Origin: Heterostelium multicystogenum
Lineage: Eukaryota; Evosea; Eumycetozoa; Acytosteliales; Acytosteliaceae
Assembly: GCA_003667245.1 (NCBI GenBank)
Contig: RCNN01000153.1
Location: 1-59,192 of the forward strand
Direction of reading: 5' to 3'
Length of the DNA: 59,192 nucleotides
In this document: one piece after another, positions 1-11,572 of the stretch
Numbering within the stretch: position 1 is the stretch's first letter
Layout: each line of letters opens with the position of its first letter
The notes under the pieces: generated by a model
Database searches by the model: none
What the model was told of the DNA's origin: nothing
Seen by the model: only the letters and a program-made list of their open reading frames with translations
Position numbers and translations under genes: made by a program

Positions 1-260
1 CCGACAGCTATTTAAAGAGTATAGAACGGGTGAAACATTTATCTTTACAAAGTCAAACTATTTAGCAAGCTGTCTAAACCTATCGACACAATACTAAAGC
101 TTTGTTTATTTAAATTACTACCATTATACTATTAGAAATGAATTGAAATAGAATAAATAATATTAATACAAGATACGCATTGCTTTTTAGAGATGAAAAA
201 GAGCTTAGACCATTTGCTATCTGGGATGGTGTCGGTTGATCCAGTTGTCATTGATATTAT

Positions 261-1048
261 TTAAACCCTGTGATGTTGATAGTTATATAAGGTATATTTT
301 CTGATGAAATCGATTCTTTCTTCGTATTGCTTTGGGCATGGATTGATAAGCGATTGTATTAGTTGGAGTTTATCATCGTCTCCACACTTTTTCCAAAGGC
401 AACTATGGGTATTAAGTGTCGAGATGAGAGGGCATTTACTGTTCATTGCACATTTTGAGAAGATGGTAAAGTGTTTCTTAAAATATTCTGGGATCAAAGG
501 TGTCAAACACATCTACCGGATGAAGTGTATTTGTATCTTGTACATTCTCTGCACTTGCAATAGCTGAGAGGAAATGAACAGGTGTTTTCCAAGCTGTCCA
601 ATGTCGTTACAATCTAGATTTTTATCATCTCCAATCGAAAGGCATACTCCATCCTGACACTGTTTAGTTACAAGTGATTAGTTTAAACGATATGGTATGA
701 TAGTTGATAGTTTGATAGCTACACTTAATCGCTTTGTGGCATCACACGAATAGAATTGCGAAATATCACAAGAGTCGTACATCTTTAATGACAAAGGTGC
801 ATACATCGAGATCCATTGTATGTGTTAAGTTGTTTGTCTGTACAAAAGCTAAGGGTTTTGACATTGAGATGACCTCTTACATTCTTGACCGTTCCCTAGA
901 GGCTTGGTACAAACATTTAAATCACATACCTCTCCAATTTACAAGCAGGGCTATCAGTACATTTAGGGTAGTATGTTGTCATACATTGGTTGTTAATACA
1001 TTGTAAAAGTATAATCACAATCCAAGTCATTCGTACAATTCTCTCCAT
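261..1048 (-). pseudogene. secreted Cys-rich protein, reading frame broken
   Basis: The minus strand has an ATG at 1048 followed by a clear signal peptide (MERIVRMTWIVIILLQCINN) and a Cys-containing segment, KCTDSPACKLE. It runs into a good splice donor, AG|GTATGTG, at 930/929. Downstream the frame changes several times, but Cys-rich pieces persist: one reading GNGQECKRSSQCQN, one with CQDGVC near 650, and the last open stretch (512-261) with CAMNSKC, SCLWKKC and INPCPKQ. The G-x-x-C-x-x-S-S-Q-C spacing resembles Dickkopf-like Cys-rich repeats found in many secreted dictyostelid proteins; that assignment is inference. There are at least four frame breaks in under 800 bp, more per kb than in neighbouring genes, so this may be real decay and not only sequencing error. 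The 3' end is uncertain. No specific function can be assigned. Confidence 0.5.
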
Positions 1049-1647
1049 ACCTACAGATTGGTTGGATATATATATTAATATAAGTTAGAATTGTTTAATT
1101 AATGTTTAAAGTTAGTTAAATACCCAGCAAATCTGACTGGGGAACATTTTCCACTGAGACATTCAGATTTGGTTCAGCACATTTCTTCATTTGATTCGCA
1201 GGTTTCTCCGATCTTTTTTTCCAATTGTACAAACAGGGTGTATCGCATTAGCTGGGCAATATGCATGGAAGGACAATATTTAATACACTTCCAAATGCTA
1301 CCGCTGAGCTAAACATAGCAGCGTTCCCCTAGTTTTAAACATCTTGAACATTGAGAATCTACGTTATCTAAATAAAATTGGAAGATCAAGAAAAACACTC
1401 CTAGATATACTTTTTTATTCTTTTTTAAAACAGTATCAATTAATAATTATACTAATAATACAATAAAGATTGGACATTCTATCTAATCGACTTTATCTAT
1501 AGCTATAACTATACTTTATATCTCAATACACCACACATTTTCCTCAGAATATTTGATAATTTTTATTTACTTGTGTGTCAATGAAAGACAGGAATAATCA
1601 AAATGTTATATTTAATTATTTTTAATTTGTATAATATTTTAAAAATT
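1049..1647. other. intergenic, with tRNA A-box-like segment
   Basis: No gene is seen here. Positions 1296-1311 read on the minus strand as TAGCTCAGCGGTAGCA, which fits an internal A box and tRNA D-arm. Beyond it lie a possible anticodon-type stem (TGGAAG with CTTCCA) and a short third stem (GCAT with ATGC). No B box or matching acceptor stem follows, so I do not call a tRNA gene. The rest is A+T-rich spacer. Confidence 0.4.
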
Positions 1648-4600
1648 TCATCCTTTTCTATAATCTTGATAGTTTGCGATTAAATTCAAGTACTTGTTAG
1701 AAAGTTTATCTATTTCATCGGCTTTTCTAACTTTCTCCTTGAGATAGCTACACTCTTCAATGTATATTGATTTACGTTCTTCATCTAAGACTTTTGTAGA
1801 TTTGACTTGATTCAACTTGAAGTTTTTCATTAGGAATACCTAGTTCTATCAAATGAGGTTTGCATAAGATTAAAACAAATGATCCTCTCTGACCTTGACG
1901 AGCAGTTCTACCTCTAATCTGAATCTCCTCAGACTTTTCAATGGAAAGGAATGTTTGGATTTACATGAAGACCTCCATTATTAATCACGGTTTCATCAAA
2001 GGTTTTATAATCTACTCCACGTCCAAAAATTCTGACTGCTAAAGTAACTTGTTGTAATGAAGTAACCTTGTTGATGATATTATCTTTAAACAAAGAGTCT
2101 TCCATGAGTTTTTCACACTTTGAAAATGATTTTGCTTTTTGATTCATAAAATTCCATCAAGATAGTATCATTTTCAAAGAAGACAAGTACTGCTCTGTTT
2201 TTTCTAATTTCATGATTAATTTCTTCAAATAACTTAGTAAACCAAAGATTCTTATCTTCTGTAACAATTGTTTGATTTTGAATACATTGATTTTGTCCAA
2301 AAATTGAAGTAATAAAAGTATTACAAATTAATTTTGAAAATCCTCTTTGAGTATTTTTTGAGTATCATCAGGAAGACTTTGCAAAGTTCCAGAAACTCCA
2401 AGAATTGCATTAAATTGAGATGGAATATTTGCGTATGACCAACTTCCGCAATTAATATGCATTGTTAAATTAGACTCCATTGAAGATTTTGTGATATTTC
2501 CTTTTTCGTATTCTGCAATATAGGCAAATTCGGTTTTCCCAGGATAATAAGTAGAATATGATGTTTCATCCAAAATTCGATAACCAATTCTGTTCTTGCT
2601 TATTAAATCAACTACATATTTGGGATAATTATATCTTTTAACATTATTAACCAAAATTATAATGAGAGATTCTATCAGTGAATTAAAACCAGGATAATCT
2701 GAAACTACTTTTTTAAACTCCTCTGTAGATTTGATTGATGTTGAATTGATTTTCTCTCTATTTTCCCAAATATAATGATATAACTTGGAAATCGATTCAG
2801 ATGAAATAGATGTAAGAGGATTGTATGTAACACCATAAAATGAGTTTCCAAAGAAAACATCTACTTCATCAATTAACAATACTCTAGGTTTTGGAGTTGA
2901 TTCCATCATAGATTGTGATTTTAATTGGTTTTTTGATGAACTTTTTTGTGAGATTACGAACATCTCCATTCTCTTGGATTTTTTCTTTCACATAATTGAT
3001 CGAAAGTTGAGTATATTATCATATCTTTAACATCTAATAAATCGAATATTTCTTTGAAAGATGAGTAGTCCCTATCAGAAAGATATTGGCTATAGGATAC
3101 ACAAGAGACCTCTATTCCAAGAATGGCTAAAGTAGCACTCATTACTCCTAGGGTTAATGATTTTCCTTCACCAGTCAATATTTCAACTAAATGGTTTTTG
3201 AAAAGAGAGGTTGTAGATTTGCTGCACATATTAAAGAAACTATTTGAATCAATTCCAAGAAGTCGAAAAATTGTAAATACTTGAATATGATGTGGAATGA
3301 GCAAGACTTCTTTGTTATCACTGAGTTGTTTAAAAGCATGACCTGATTTTGAAACAGTCCAAAGAGCAAAAATATGTGCAACTAAATAAATCAGATCTTC
3401 TTTTTGGATGTCTTTTCGGATTTGAAATTCTCCTAACCAATATTTTGGTTTCCTTTACAATATGCTCTATATTTATATCTTTCAATGAATTTTCAACCAA
3501 ATTCTTGTAGCATTTTCTAAATTGTTTATAAAATGATAATAATGTATCCTTATTATAATTATCACCTTTTATATACTCCAACATTTCTTTCTTCTTCAAA
3601 TTTAAATTTTTTGATTTTTGATTCCATAATGAAACTTTGAAAGAAGAAAATTGAGGAAATTCAGATACAATCTCATTTCCCAATCTTTTCTCTTCATCCT
3701 TTCTGATGGCGATACACTCTCCAATCTTATGAATCATATTCAAACCTATTGTAGAATATTGATGATCTAGAATTTTGTTGATATTTATAGCAACTGACTC
3801 TCTAAGAGGATGAATAACATCAGAGTATTTCTTGATTTTTAACATATAGTCAACTATCTTGATAACTTCTTTACATTCAAGTATTTTAGTTGTACAATCA
3901 TCAATACTTAAGCTTGCATAAGAAAGTAGTGATAGTTTCATTGAATCTGATTTAGGACTGAGCTTTGTCTTTGAATAATTAATTGCTGTAAGAACGTTTT
4001 CATTGAATGTAATCAAAACACCATCATTCCATAATTTCTTAGAAGTTTCAATAATAGAATTTTCATGTGTTCTAACCAAGTTATTTAATTTAATCATTAA
4101 ATTTTCATAGTCCGAAACTATATCATTTTCACTGATATTATTTTCAACTTCTCTCAGAATGAGTAGTGTGGACTCACATCTTAAATATTTTGAAGATTCC
4201 AAATCATCAGAAAAAGTTTTAATTCGAGAAGAGATTGTTGTTTTAACCATAAAAATTGTTGATTGAAAAGTAGGAATTTCAAAATCTTGGAGAATAGAAG
4301 AACAATGAATAATTTGATTGTCATTAGTCTTCAAATAGTTTAAAGTTTCATTTAAAATAGATAAATCGTTTTTAAAATTATTCCATTCATCTTCGTTTAG
4401 GTTGACGTTGATTTTTCCTATCCTATTGGTAATGGAATTAAAATATTTCTTTAATGAATCGATGAATTCCTTTTCAAGTATTTCATATCCATTGATGTAT
4501 TTAAAAAGATGTTCCTTGAAAATAGGACAATTTTCAAGAATTCGTATAGGTAATTTCTTTTGTTCTAGTGATTTGTTGAGTTCTTTAATAGTTTTTTTGA

Positions 4601-7600
4601 TAAGCTGTAGTCAAAAGTCCTTTAATTTTAGATATTTCAAGAGGGGTATTAATAATGAATTTTTCCTGAAAGTTCTCATTATAAAACTTTGAGATCCAAT
4701 CTAATTGTATTGAAACATCCTTGTAAGAGGGCAAATTAATTGAAGTTATCAATGAAGTTAATCTTGCATTAATTTCATCTTTAAGTATATTTTGTAGCTG
4801 AGTGTTGAAATTAGAGTTTCTTAATATTTCAAAATCTCCTTTAGAAATAGATTCTTTGATTTGTAAAGATCTTTTTTCTACAGCTTTCTTTAAAATGATC
4901 GTGTAAATCTTTAGTACTAAAAAGACTATCTTCATGACCAAATATTGATGAAATGATAAAATTTTCTTTTTCTAAAACTTCAATAGTTGTTTTACATCAA
5001 ATTCTTCCTTCATCAATAAATGTATGAATTTTATGCTTTTTCTTATTTAGAGTATCTAAGTAAATAGATTCCATTTCATTCATTTTTTTAGCAAGTATGT
5101 GATTATAGGAAAATCTTTTGAGACTTTTTAAAATATTAGAAACTTCGTGGATAGGTTTGGAATAAATAGCATCATTAATTGAATTTAGAAAATTATTGAT
5201 AGAAACTGAGCAATCTTCTAATAGTTTCAATAATTTGTTTTCATTTTGTTTTGAAAGACAATCTTTTAACATATTTGTTAATTTTGGAAGGTATTGAGTA
5301 ATTTTATCCATTGAAGAAAAATCAAAAATTTAAGATTGAAGATATATGGTTTTGTGAAATATTACTTATTTGTTGTATTATTTGATCTTCAATATTTAAT
5401 GATCTTTCCTCTATTGAAATATCATGATTAAGCAAATTTGATATTAAAGATGCCTTCTTAAAATTGGATAAAGAATTAACCAATTCAATTGAATATTCCT
5501 CTATAGAAGAGGTTTGAGACACTAATGTTTTGATTTTAAGTTCATCATTGTCTAATGACTCTTTGATTTGTATAATCATTGATTCTTTTTTTACTGGGGA
5601 TAAAGAATTAATTTCGTGATACAACATTGAATAGTTATGATTCTTTAAAGAATCATTGATTTTTATGTACATTGCATCTTGAGTGGACTTAAAATCAAGA
5701 GAAATATGTTGAGTCAACTGAGTTATATTAGGATATATTCTATCATAATATTTTGATAAATCTTTTAATTTACTTTCAAACTTCCGATAATCATTTAATT
5801 GTTGATCAGTAATGAAAGTTGTCATCATATCTAGAAAATTATTGATAGTTTTCTTTATATGAGATTCCACTTCTATGTAGAATTCTTCTTCAATTATTGA
5901 TTTTAATTTAGATTTAGAACTAAATAATAGATTAATTCCTTCTTTTGCTTCTTTAAAATTATATAATTCTATTTGATCATATTCACATTTCCAAAGATTT
6001 TGGAGAAATTCTTTGATTCTATCTATAATAGAATTTATTTTAACATTTGTTGCAAACTTTGGATTGTTTCTGAATTTCTCTAAAATTTCAAGATAGTTTG
6101 TTACTGATGTCCATTTATAAGATATGATTAAAGAATCAACATCAAAATTAATAAGATTGGAATATAATTCTTCAATATTTTTTTGAATTCTTTCAAATGA
6201 TTCTTTTAACTCTATCTCATCATTGTTTGCATTAGAGGGGAAGATAAAGAGGTTGTTAAAATAAATAAATATGATGTATATTGAATTGAAGTTATCATAG
6301 TTTTGAGAATTGTAATAATCTACCATTTGTTTTTCAAGATTATTTAAAAATGCAACTAATTCCAGGATGATTTCATTATATGTTGTAGAAAATATGGGAT
6401 ATGGGAAATATGAATCAATAGGTTGTAACATCTTGATTTCCTTGAGTCTTAAAAATATTTGTTTTATAGAATTTTGATTTTGTTTTTGTCCCAACAATAG
6501 ATGAATATTGTCTCTCTTGGAATTCAATTTGTCAATAATGGATCGTAAAACCAAATTAAATTGTATTGAAGTAGCTTTTCCAATTTGGGGGTCCAATAGT
6601 TGAAAAGATATGTACTTTCTTGAAAGTATTGATTAAACAGTTTACATTATGTACTTTAGTTAAACTCTCTATCATTTGGTTTGTAATTTGAGATATTTTT
6701 GTAATAATGGGATTAAAATGAACTTCTTTAATATTACATTCTATTAATTCAAATAATGGCTCAACTATTGAAGCATTACTTATAATTGCCATTAGTTCTT
6801 TTACATTTTCTATTTCTTTAATAGAAATTTCATCTTCTCTTTCAATTAATTGATGAATTTGATCTGAAGACCAGTCTAACTTATCCTTGGTTTGCTCATT
6901 TAAATTAGAGAGGATTTGTTCAATATTTAATTTATCATTGATAAAATCCTTAATGCATAAAGATTGTTTGATTTCTTTAAATGAATATACTAGATGCTCC
7001 CAATCATGAAATTTGATAAATTTGACACACTCATCAATTTTCGAATGAAGTCTTTTTGATACAATTTCTTGAGCTAAATCCAAAATTGGCAATAAGTCTT
7101 TATCAAAATCTACTAGAGATCTCAATTTTTCGAAATGAATTTTCATTGATTTATAAGAAACTTGATCAAGGTTTCTTTGATCCTCTGTCAGTATCTGATA
7201 TATACATTCCTTGACTTGATTAAATGATTCAATATCTTTTGAAAAATGGACCTTATCCTTGTCATCTCTATATTTCATTAAATTTTCGATAGATTTTATC
7301 CTTCTATACTCATCTTTGATAAAATCAATTGATAAATTTGAGTGAGGCTCCAAACCATCCTTTAGATATTTTTTAACTCTTTGACAAATTTGAACATAGT
7401 GGTTTTGTTACATAAGATACAGATTCATTATATGATTGGATAAATTCTTTTATCACTAGGCGGGATGACAGAACTTTCATCAAATCCAAGCAATCTCCTA
7501 CTTTTTGATAATTAGATTCACCTAAGAATTTAGTAATGTTGTTCTGAAGTAAAGAAATCTGTCTCTCAATAAATGTTCTTGATGAAGAAGCCATATTGTA

Positions 7601-8589
7601 GAAAAAGACTTCATGTGGATTATCAATTGGACTTCTATTTTTAATGATAGATAGAAATTCATCAATTCTTGATGGGTCAAGAGGATGTACAATATGTACA
7701 TAAGGAGAATTAGCATTTAATCCATTGAGAATCTTCATTTGATTTTTTACACCTTCAACAATGAATTGTAGTAGCTTTAATCTACTAGAATTAGGATCTT
7801 TCTTCTCTTCAAACTTCTGTTGCTCCAAAAGGTTTCTCATAATGGTTTGATAGTTATTGAGATCTTTAACCTTTCGATCAAAATGAGTGAACATAATAGA
7901 GATAGAGTTGAAATGATTTTCAATTGATTTGATAAAACAAGCTGAAAAATCAAGAATTTCACTTAAATCAACTCCTTTTTGAGCTGTAATGGTTTGTGAA
8001 TTTAAAATAATCACCGGCCTTACTGATTTAGCAAAACGTACACCTTTGATAATACCTATGCAATTGGCAGCATCTATTGCAGGACCTTCAGAATCTCTTG
8101 CACCGGCAGTGTCTACTAAATAAAAATCTAGGTGGGTTTTTCTTGAAGACATAACTTTAGTTTGAGATTCTTTGGAAAATCCAATTGTGATATTGCTTTG
8201 TGGTACCTCTACATCTATAACTTCATTTTCATCTTCCATTTCAAAACCATCTCCATAATCAGTAATAGATTTTATTACTTTGATGACCATTTTATCACCA
8301 CAGCCATAGCATATCATTGTAGATTTCCCAGAACCAGTAAAACCTAGACATAAAGCAATATCTTTTCCTTTTATGGTTTCTTTAATGGATATGTCCGTAA
8401 GGTTTAGAAGTTCAATCATTCTGTCCAATTCTGGAAAAGTGATTACTTCTGGTTTAGGATTATTGTTGTTCTCTACAAATAATTTATATAAATTGATAAT
8501 TAGGGTAAAACTATTTTGATTTTTTATAATATCATACCATTAACATTTAACATTCCCGAAGGTTCCGAAGAATCATTAGAAAGTCTCAT
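1648..8589 (-). CDS. giant GTPase-SecA-like ATPase fusion protein
   Basis: Start: ATG at 8589; exon 1 ends at 8538 and exon 2 starts at 8472 (GTATGATA...TTTGTAG). The joined frame enters a P-loop domain with GFTGSGKST (G1), VDTAG (G3) and THFD (G4-like). About 1,300 residues of lysine- and glutamate-rich, probably helical sequence follow (7353-3430). Next comes a SecA-type motor: LLIPHHIQVFTIFRLLGID, Walker A-like EILTGEGKSLTLGV (about 3190-3130), QYLSDRDYSSF, Walker B-like LLIDEVDVFFG (about 2870), then the second half with GRGVDYKTFDE, NGGLH, and RGRTARQGQRGS (about 1900). The TGEGKS, DEVD and RGRTARQG motifs match the nucleotide-binding folds of SecA. The total is near 2,290 residues. The frame breaks at roughly ten places (near 7360, 6590, 5315, 4985, 4600, 3400, 2980, 2930, 1960, 1800), mostly at A/T runs. 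Eukaryotic SecA-like proteins of this kind are annotated in some animals and protists, but their role is unknown. Secretion is unlikely, since no translocon partner is visible. An ATP-driven remodelling role is inference. Confidence 0.8.
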
Positions 8590-10192
8590 TTTTTTGGAGA
8601 GAGTATTTCAAAAAAGATAAAGTATTTAACAAGAAACAGTAAATATATATATTTCCTTAATTATTTATAAAATATATTTATATTGATAGAATTTAAGAAT
8701 AATGTTTTTATATTGTTGTTTTTTTTTTGTAGATAATCAATGAATTGAGTTTGGAATATTATATATTGATAAAAGTTTCATATAGCTTAATCAATCATTA
8801 AAATTAAATTTTTAATTCCAATACTTTTATTTCCAATAACATGTTATATTAACTCTAAAAATGGGGTAGATAAATACCAAGGAGGTATGATCAACCCTAA
8901 TTTTAGAGTTGTACTCTCATTCTCCCCAAACTTTAATAATTTTTATTTCAGCTTCACTGGAATCAAGCAATAAATATTTAACAATTCATATTGATATCAG
9001 TGCTCAGGGTATGTGTGATTAACAATGTTAATGGAAAGATAAAATTCATTGGTATGAATTATATTTGCTCATAGGAAAGATAATCATTAATACACCAATG
9101 AAACGCACATTAAATATTTTTTCTTAGGAAAAAAGGAAAATTATCCAAAAATAAAATCTCACCTATATCGCATCACGTTCTCAAATCAGCACTACTAATG
9201 GGCAAAATAAAATACAATGAAGTTAATCATTTTTGTTTTGATTCACTAACACCTTTTCTAGTGTGAACTGTTTACAATTTTAAAATCGTATCCCTAAAAA
9301 TTTAATGTTACTGATAAAAAACATAAATTATAACATGTGAGATGTGTTGTTTGTTCTACTTTGAGACATAAATGTAGAACAAACAACCCAACAGGTGTTG
9401 CTAAATATAACAAATGATATACAAATTCATGTTGATGGCAATTTGCTTCATATGAGTTAAACATATACTCTAGAAAGAAATAAGAATGCTTATTCGGATA
9501 TATATTGGGGAGAGTGGAGATTAGCATTTGTTTGTTTTGTATTGATGATGACCGAAAGAATTTATACCCTCATTAGATTGATGAGATGAAGATTCGCAAT
9601 GACAACAATGATATGATTGATTCAAGGTATTGGTTGAGATTCGAATAAACAAAAGTTCACAAAACAACACATGATCACCAAAGATGCTTAGTATATACCT
9701 CCCTTGTATAAAGATTAATCAAATAGTTACAAGAAATACTCTATCATTAGAAATGTCTTGAGTAACTCTTACATTATCCAAAAATTGTAATAAAAACCAT
9801 TGATGAAACTTTCTTTTGGAAGCTGCTTGACTTCTTTGAGTGAAAGAACTTCGAAAATCCATTCTTTAAGCTGATTTAGAAATATAGTACGCAAGTGACA
9901 TGTGATTAAGATGAATATGATTAGATAATTGCTGATCTATGAATATTTATCATTTGACTATAATGAGAAATCTTTCGAAGCATTTTTAGAATCGAAAATA
10001 TCTGATGTTTTTGATTTTGTTTAATGAATTTTTACAACTTTTTAAATTTCCAGAATGTATTGGAAGATCTAAAGTCCATTGTTGGAAGATAATGTTATGT
10101 AAATTTTTATTAAAACAATTTTAATTTAGATTTTAATTTATCTTCTTTTTTGTTTTTTTAGTTTTTGATTTGTGTTGCTCTGTTCACATTCA
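8590..10192. other. divergent intergenic region
   Basis: This is the shared upstream region of the GTPase-SecA-like gene (leftward) and the aldo-keto reductase (rightward). It is A+T-rich with poly-T runs. It holds a strong imperfect hairpin at 8851-8910, listed separately. On the minus strand around 9880-9780 a short stretch reads like coding sequence (LKEWIFEVLSLKEVKQLP), but it has no start or continuation and may be a relic. Confidence 0.5.
8851..8910. repeat. 60-nt imperfect inverted repeat (hairpin)
   Basis: The arms AACTCTAAAA (8851-8860) and TTTTAGAGTT (8901-8910) are perfect reverse complements. Pairing continues inward with GGGT/ACCC and GAT/ATC, and ends in an apical stem ATACC-AAGGA-GGTAT. 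Roughly 22 of 27 positions pair. It stands alone in the divergent intergenic region and could be a cruciform, a small structured RNA or a short mobile-element end. Confidence 0.55.
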
Positions 10193-11351
10193 ATGTTTGT
10201 TCTGTCAAGAGTTCGATTTCATTCAGACTTGCTACTCAACAGCTACAGCAATACACACAAAACATCCTCTGCATTCAAGCTACTCCACTCTTCATTCTCT
10301 CACTACAAATCCTACTCAACAAAGGCAACTATGTTTGAACCATCTGCTACTTTATCTAATGGAAACAAGATCCCACTCGTTGGTTTCGGGTATGTTCTCA
10401 TATCTATTAGATTGATTGAATAGTATACTCTAATAGAACACTCTAATAGAATACTATGACCAATTGGTAATACAATCTATTAACTATGATTTCAATTAAA
10501 GTACATGGCAATCTGAAACAAAGGTTGTTGGTGAAGCTGTAAAGACTGCCCTCGAGAATGGATGTCGTCACATCGATTGTGCCGCCGTCTATGGTAATGA
10601 GAAGGAGGTCGGTGAAGCCTTCCAAAGCGTTTTCTCCAAGGGTGAAATCAAGCGTGAAGATGTCTTCATTACCTCAAAGTTATATAACACTTGCCATGAG
10701 CGTCACTTGGTCAGAAAGCACTGCGAGATCACCTTGCGTGACTTGCAATTGAAGCAATTGGACCTGTATTTGATTCACTGGCCAATGGCATTCGAATACA
10801 CTGGTGAATCACTCCAAGACCCAACCAACGAGGACGGTTCTGCTCGTCTCATCAAAGTCCCAATCAGAGATACCTGGGAAGAGATGGAGAAGTTGGTCGA
10901 AGCTGGACTTGTAAAGTCCATTGGTGTTTCCAACTTTAATGTTCAAGCACTCGTTGATTTGCTCTCCTACGCTAAGATCAAACCAGTCGTAAATCAAGTC
11001 GAGTTGCACCCATACAACTCACAACCAGATCTCAAGAACTATTGCGACAAAGTCGGTATCCACTTGACAGCATACAGCCCATTGGGTTGCGGAAAGTTTG
11101 TTGACGACAAGACTGTTGCTGAACTCGCCGCCACTTACAAGAAGTCCATTCCAAATATTCTTTGCCGTTGGGGTATCCAAACTGGTTTCTCTGTCATTCC
11201 AAAGAGTGTCAAACCAGAACGTATCATCGACAATCTCAAGCTTACAGATTTCACCATTTCCGACAGCGACATGGAAAAACTCAACAGTCTTAACAAACGT
11301 TTAAGAACCTGTGATCCAAAATACTTCTGGGGTACTCCAATCTTTGATTAA
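10193..11351 (+). CDS. aldo-keto reductase, possible mitochondrial leader
   Basis: NADPH-dependent reductase of the aldo-keto reductase superfamily, aldose reductase-like, acting on carbonyl substrates. Exon 1 ends at 10389 and exon 2 starts at 10502; splicing gives LVGFGTWQSETK. The catalytic tetrad is visible: Asp and Tyr in [11 protein letters not shown], Lys in TSKLYN, His in LIHWP. The C-terminal signature [10 protein letters not shown] is present and the protein ends with FWGTPIFD. A cytosolic start would be the ATG at 10331 ([13 protein letters not shown]). The same frame stays open upstream to an ATG at 10193 and adds 46 residues rich in Ser, Arg and His with one Asp ([12 protein letters not shown]...), which looks like a mitochondrial presequence. 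The two starts could give two locations. From 10331 the core is about 300 residues, normal for the family. No frame breaks. Confidence 0.93.
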
Positions 11352-11572
11352 ATATATAGCTAAAACTAACTAAACCGAATAAATGCAAACTTATAATATT
11401 TAATATAAATTTTAAACAAACTAATATTTTATTTGTTATTTTCTTTTTCCAACATTTGATCAAAATATTACATCTAAGTGACTGATCAGAATTTATATAG
11501 TACACAGCAATATATTAATATACTCTTTCTTCCAAATCAGTGTAAATCATAAATCTAAAGAATTATGAATGT

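Noticed and set aside
304..567. Plus-strand open frame of 87 codons
   Set aside because: It lies opposite the Cys-rich secreted gene and has no family features; the minus strand has a signal peptide and Cys spacing.
9294..9527. Minus-strand frame of 77 codons
   Set aside because: Composition is that of A+T-rich spacer; no recognisable motif, intron context or conserved feature.
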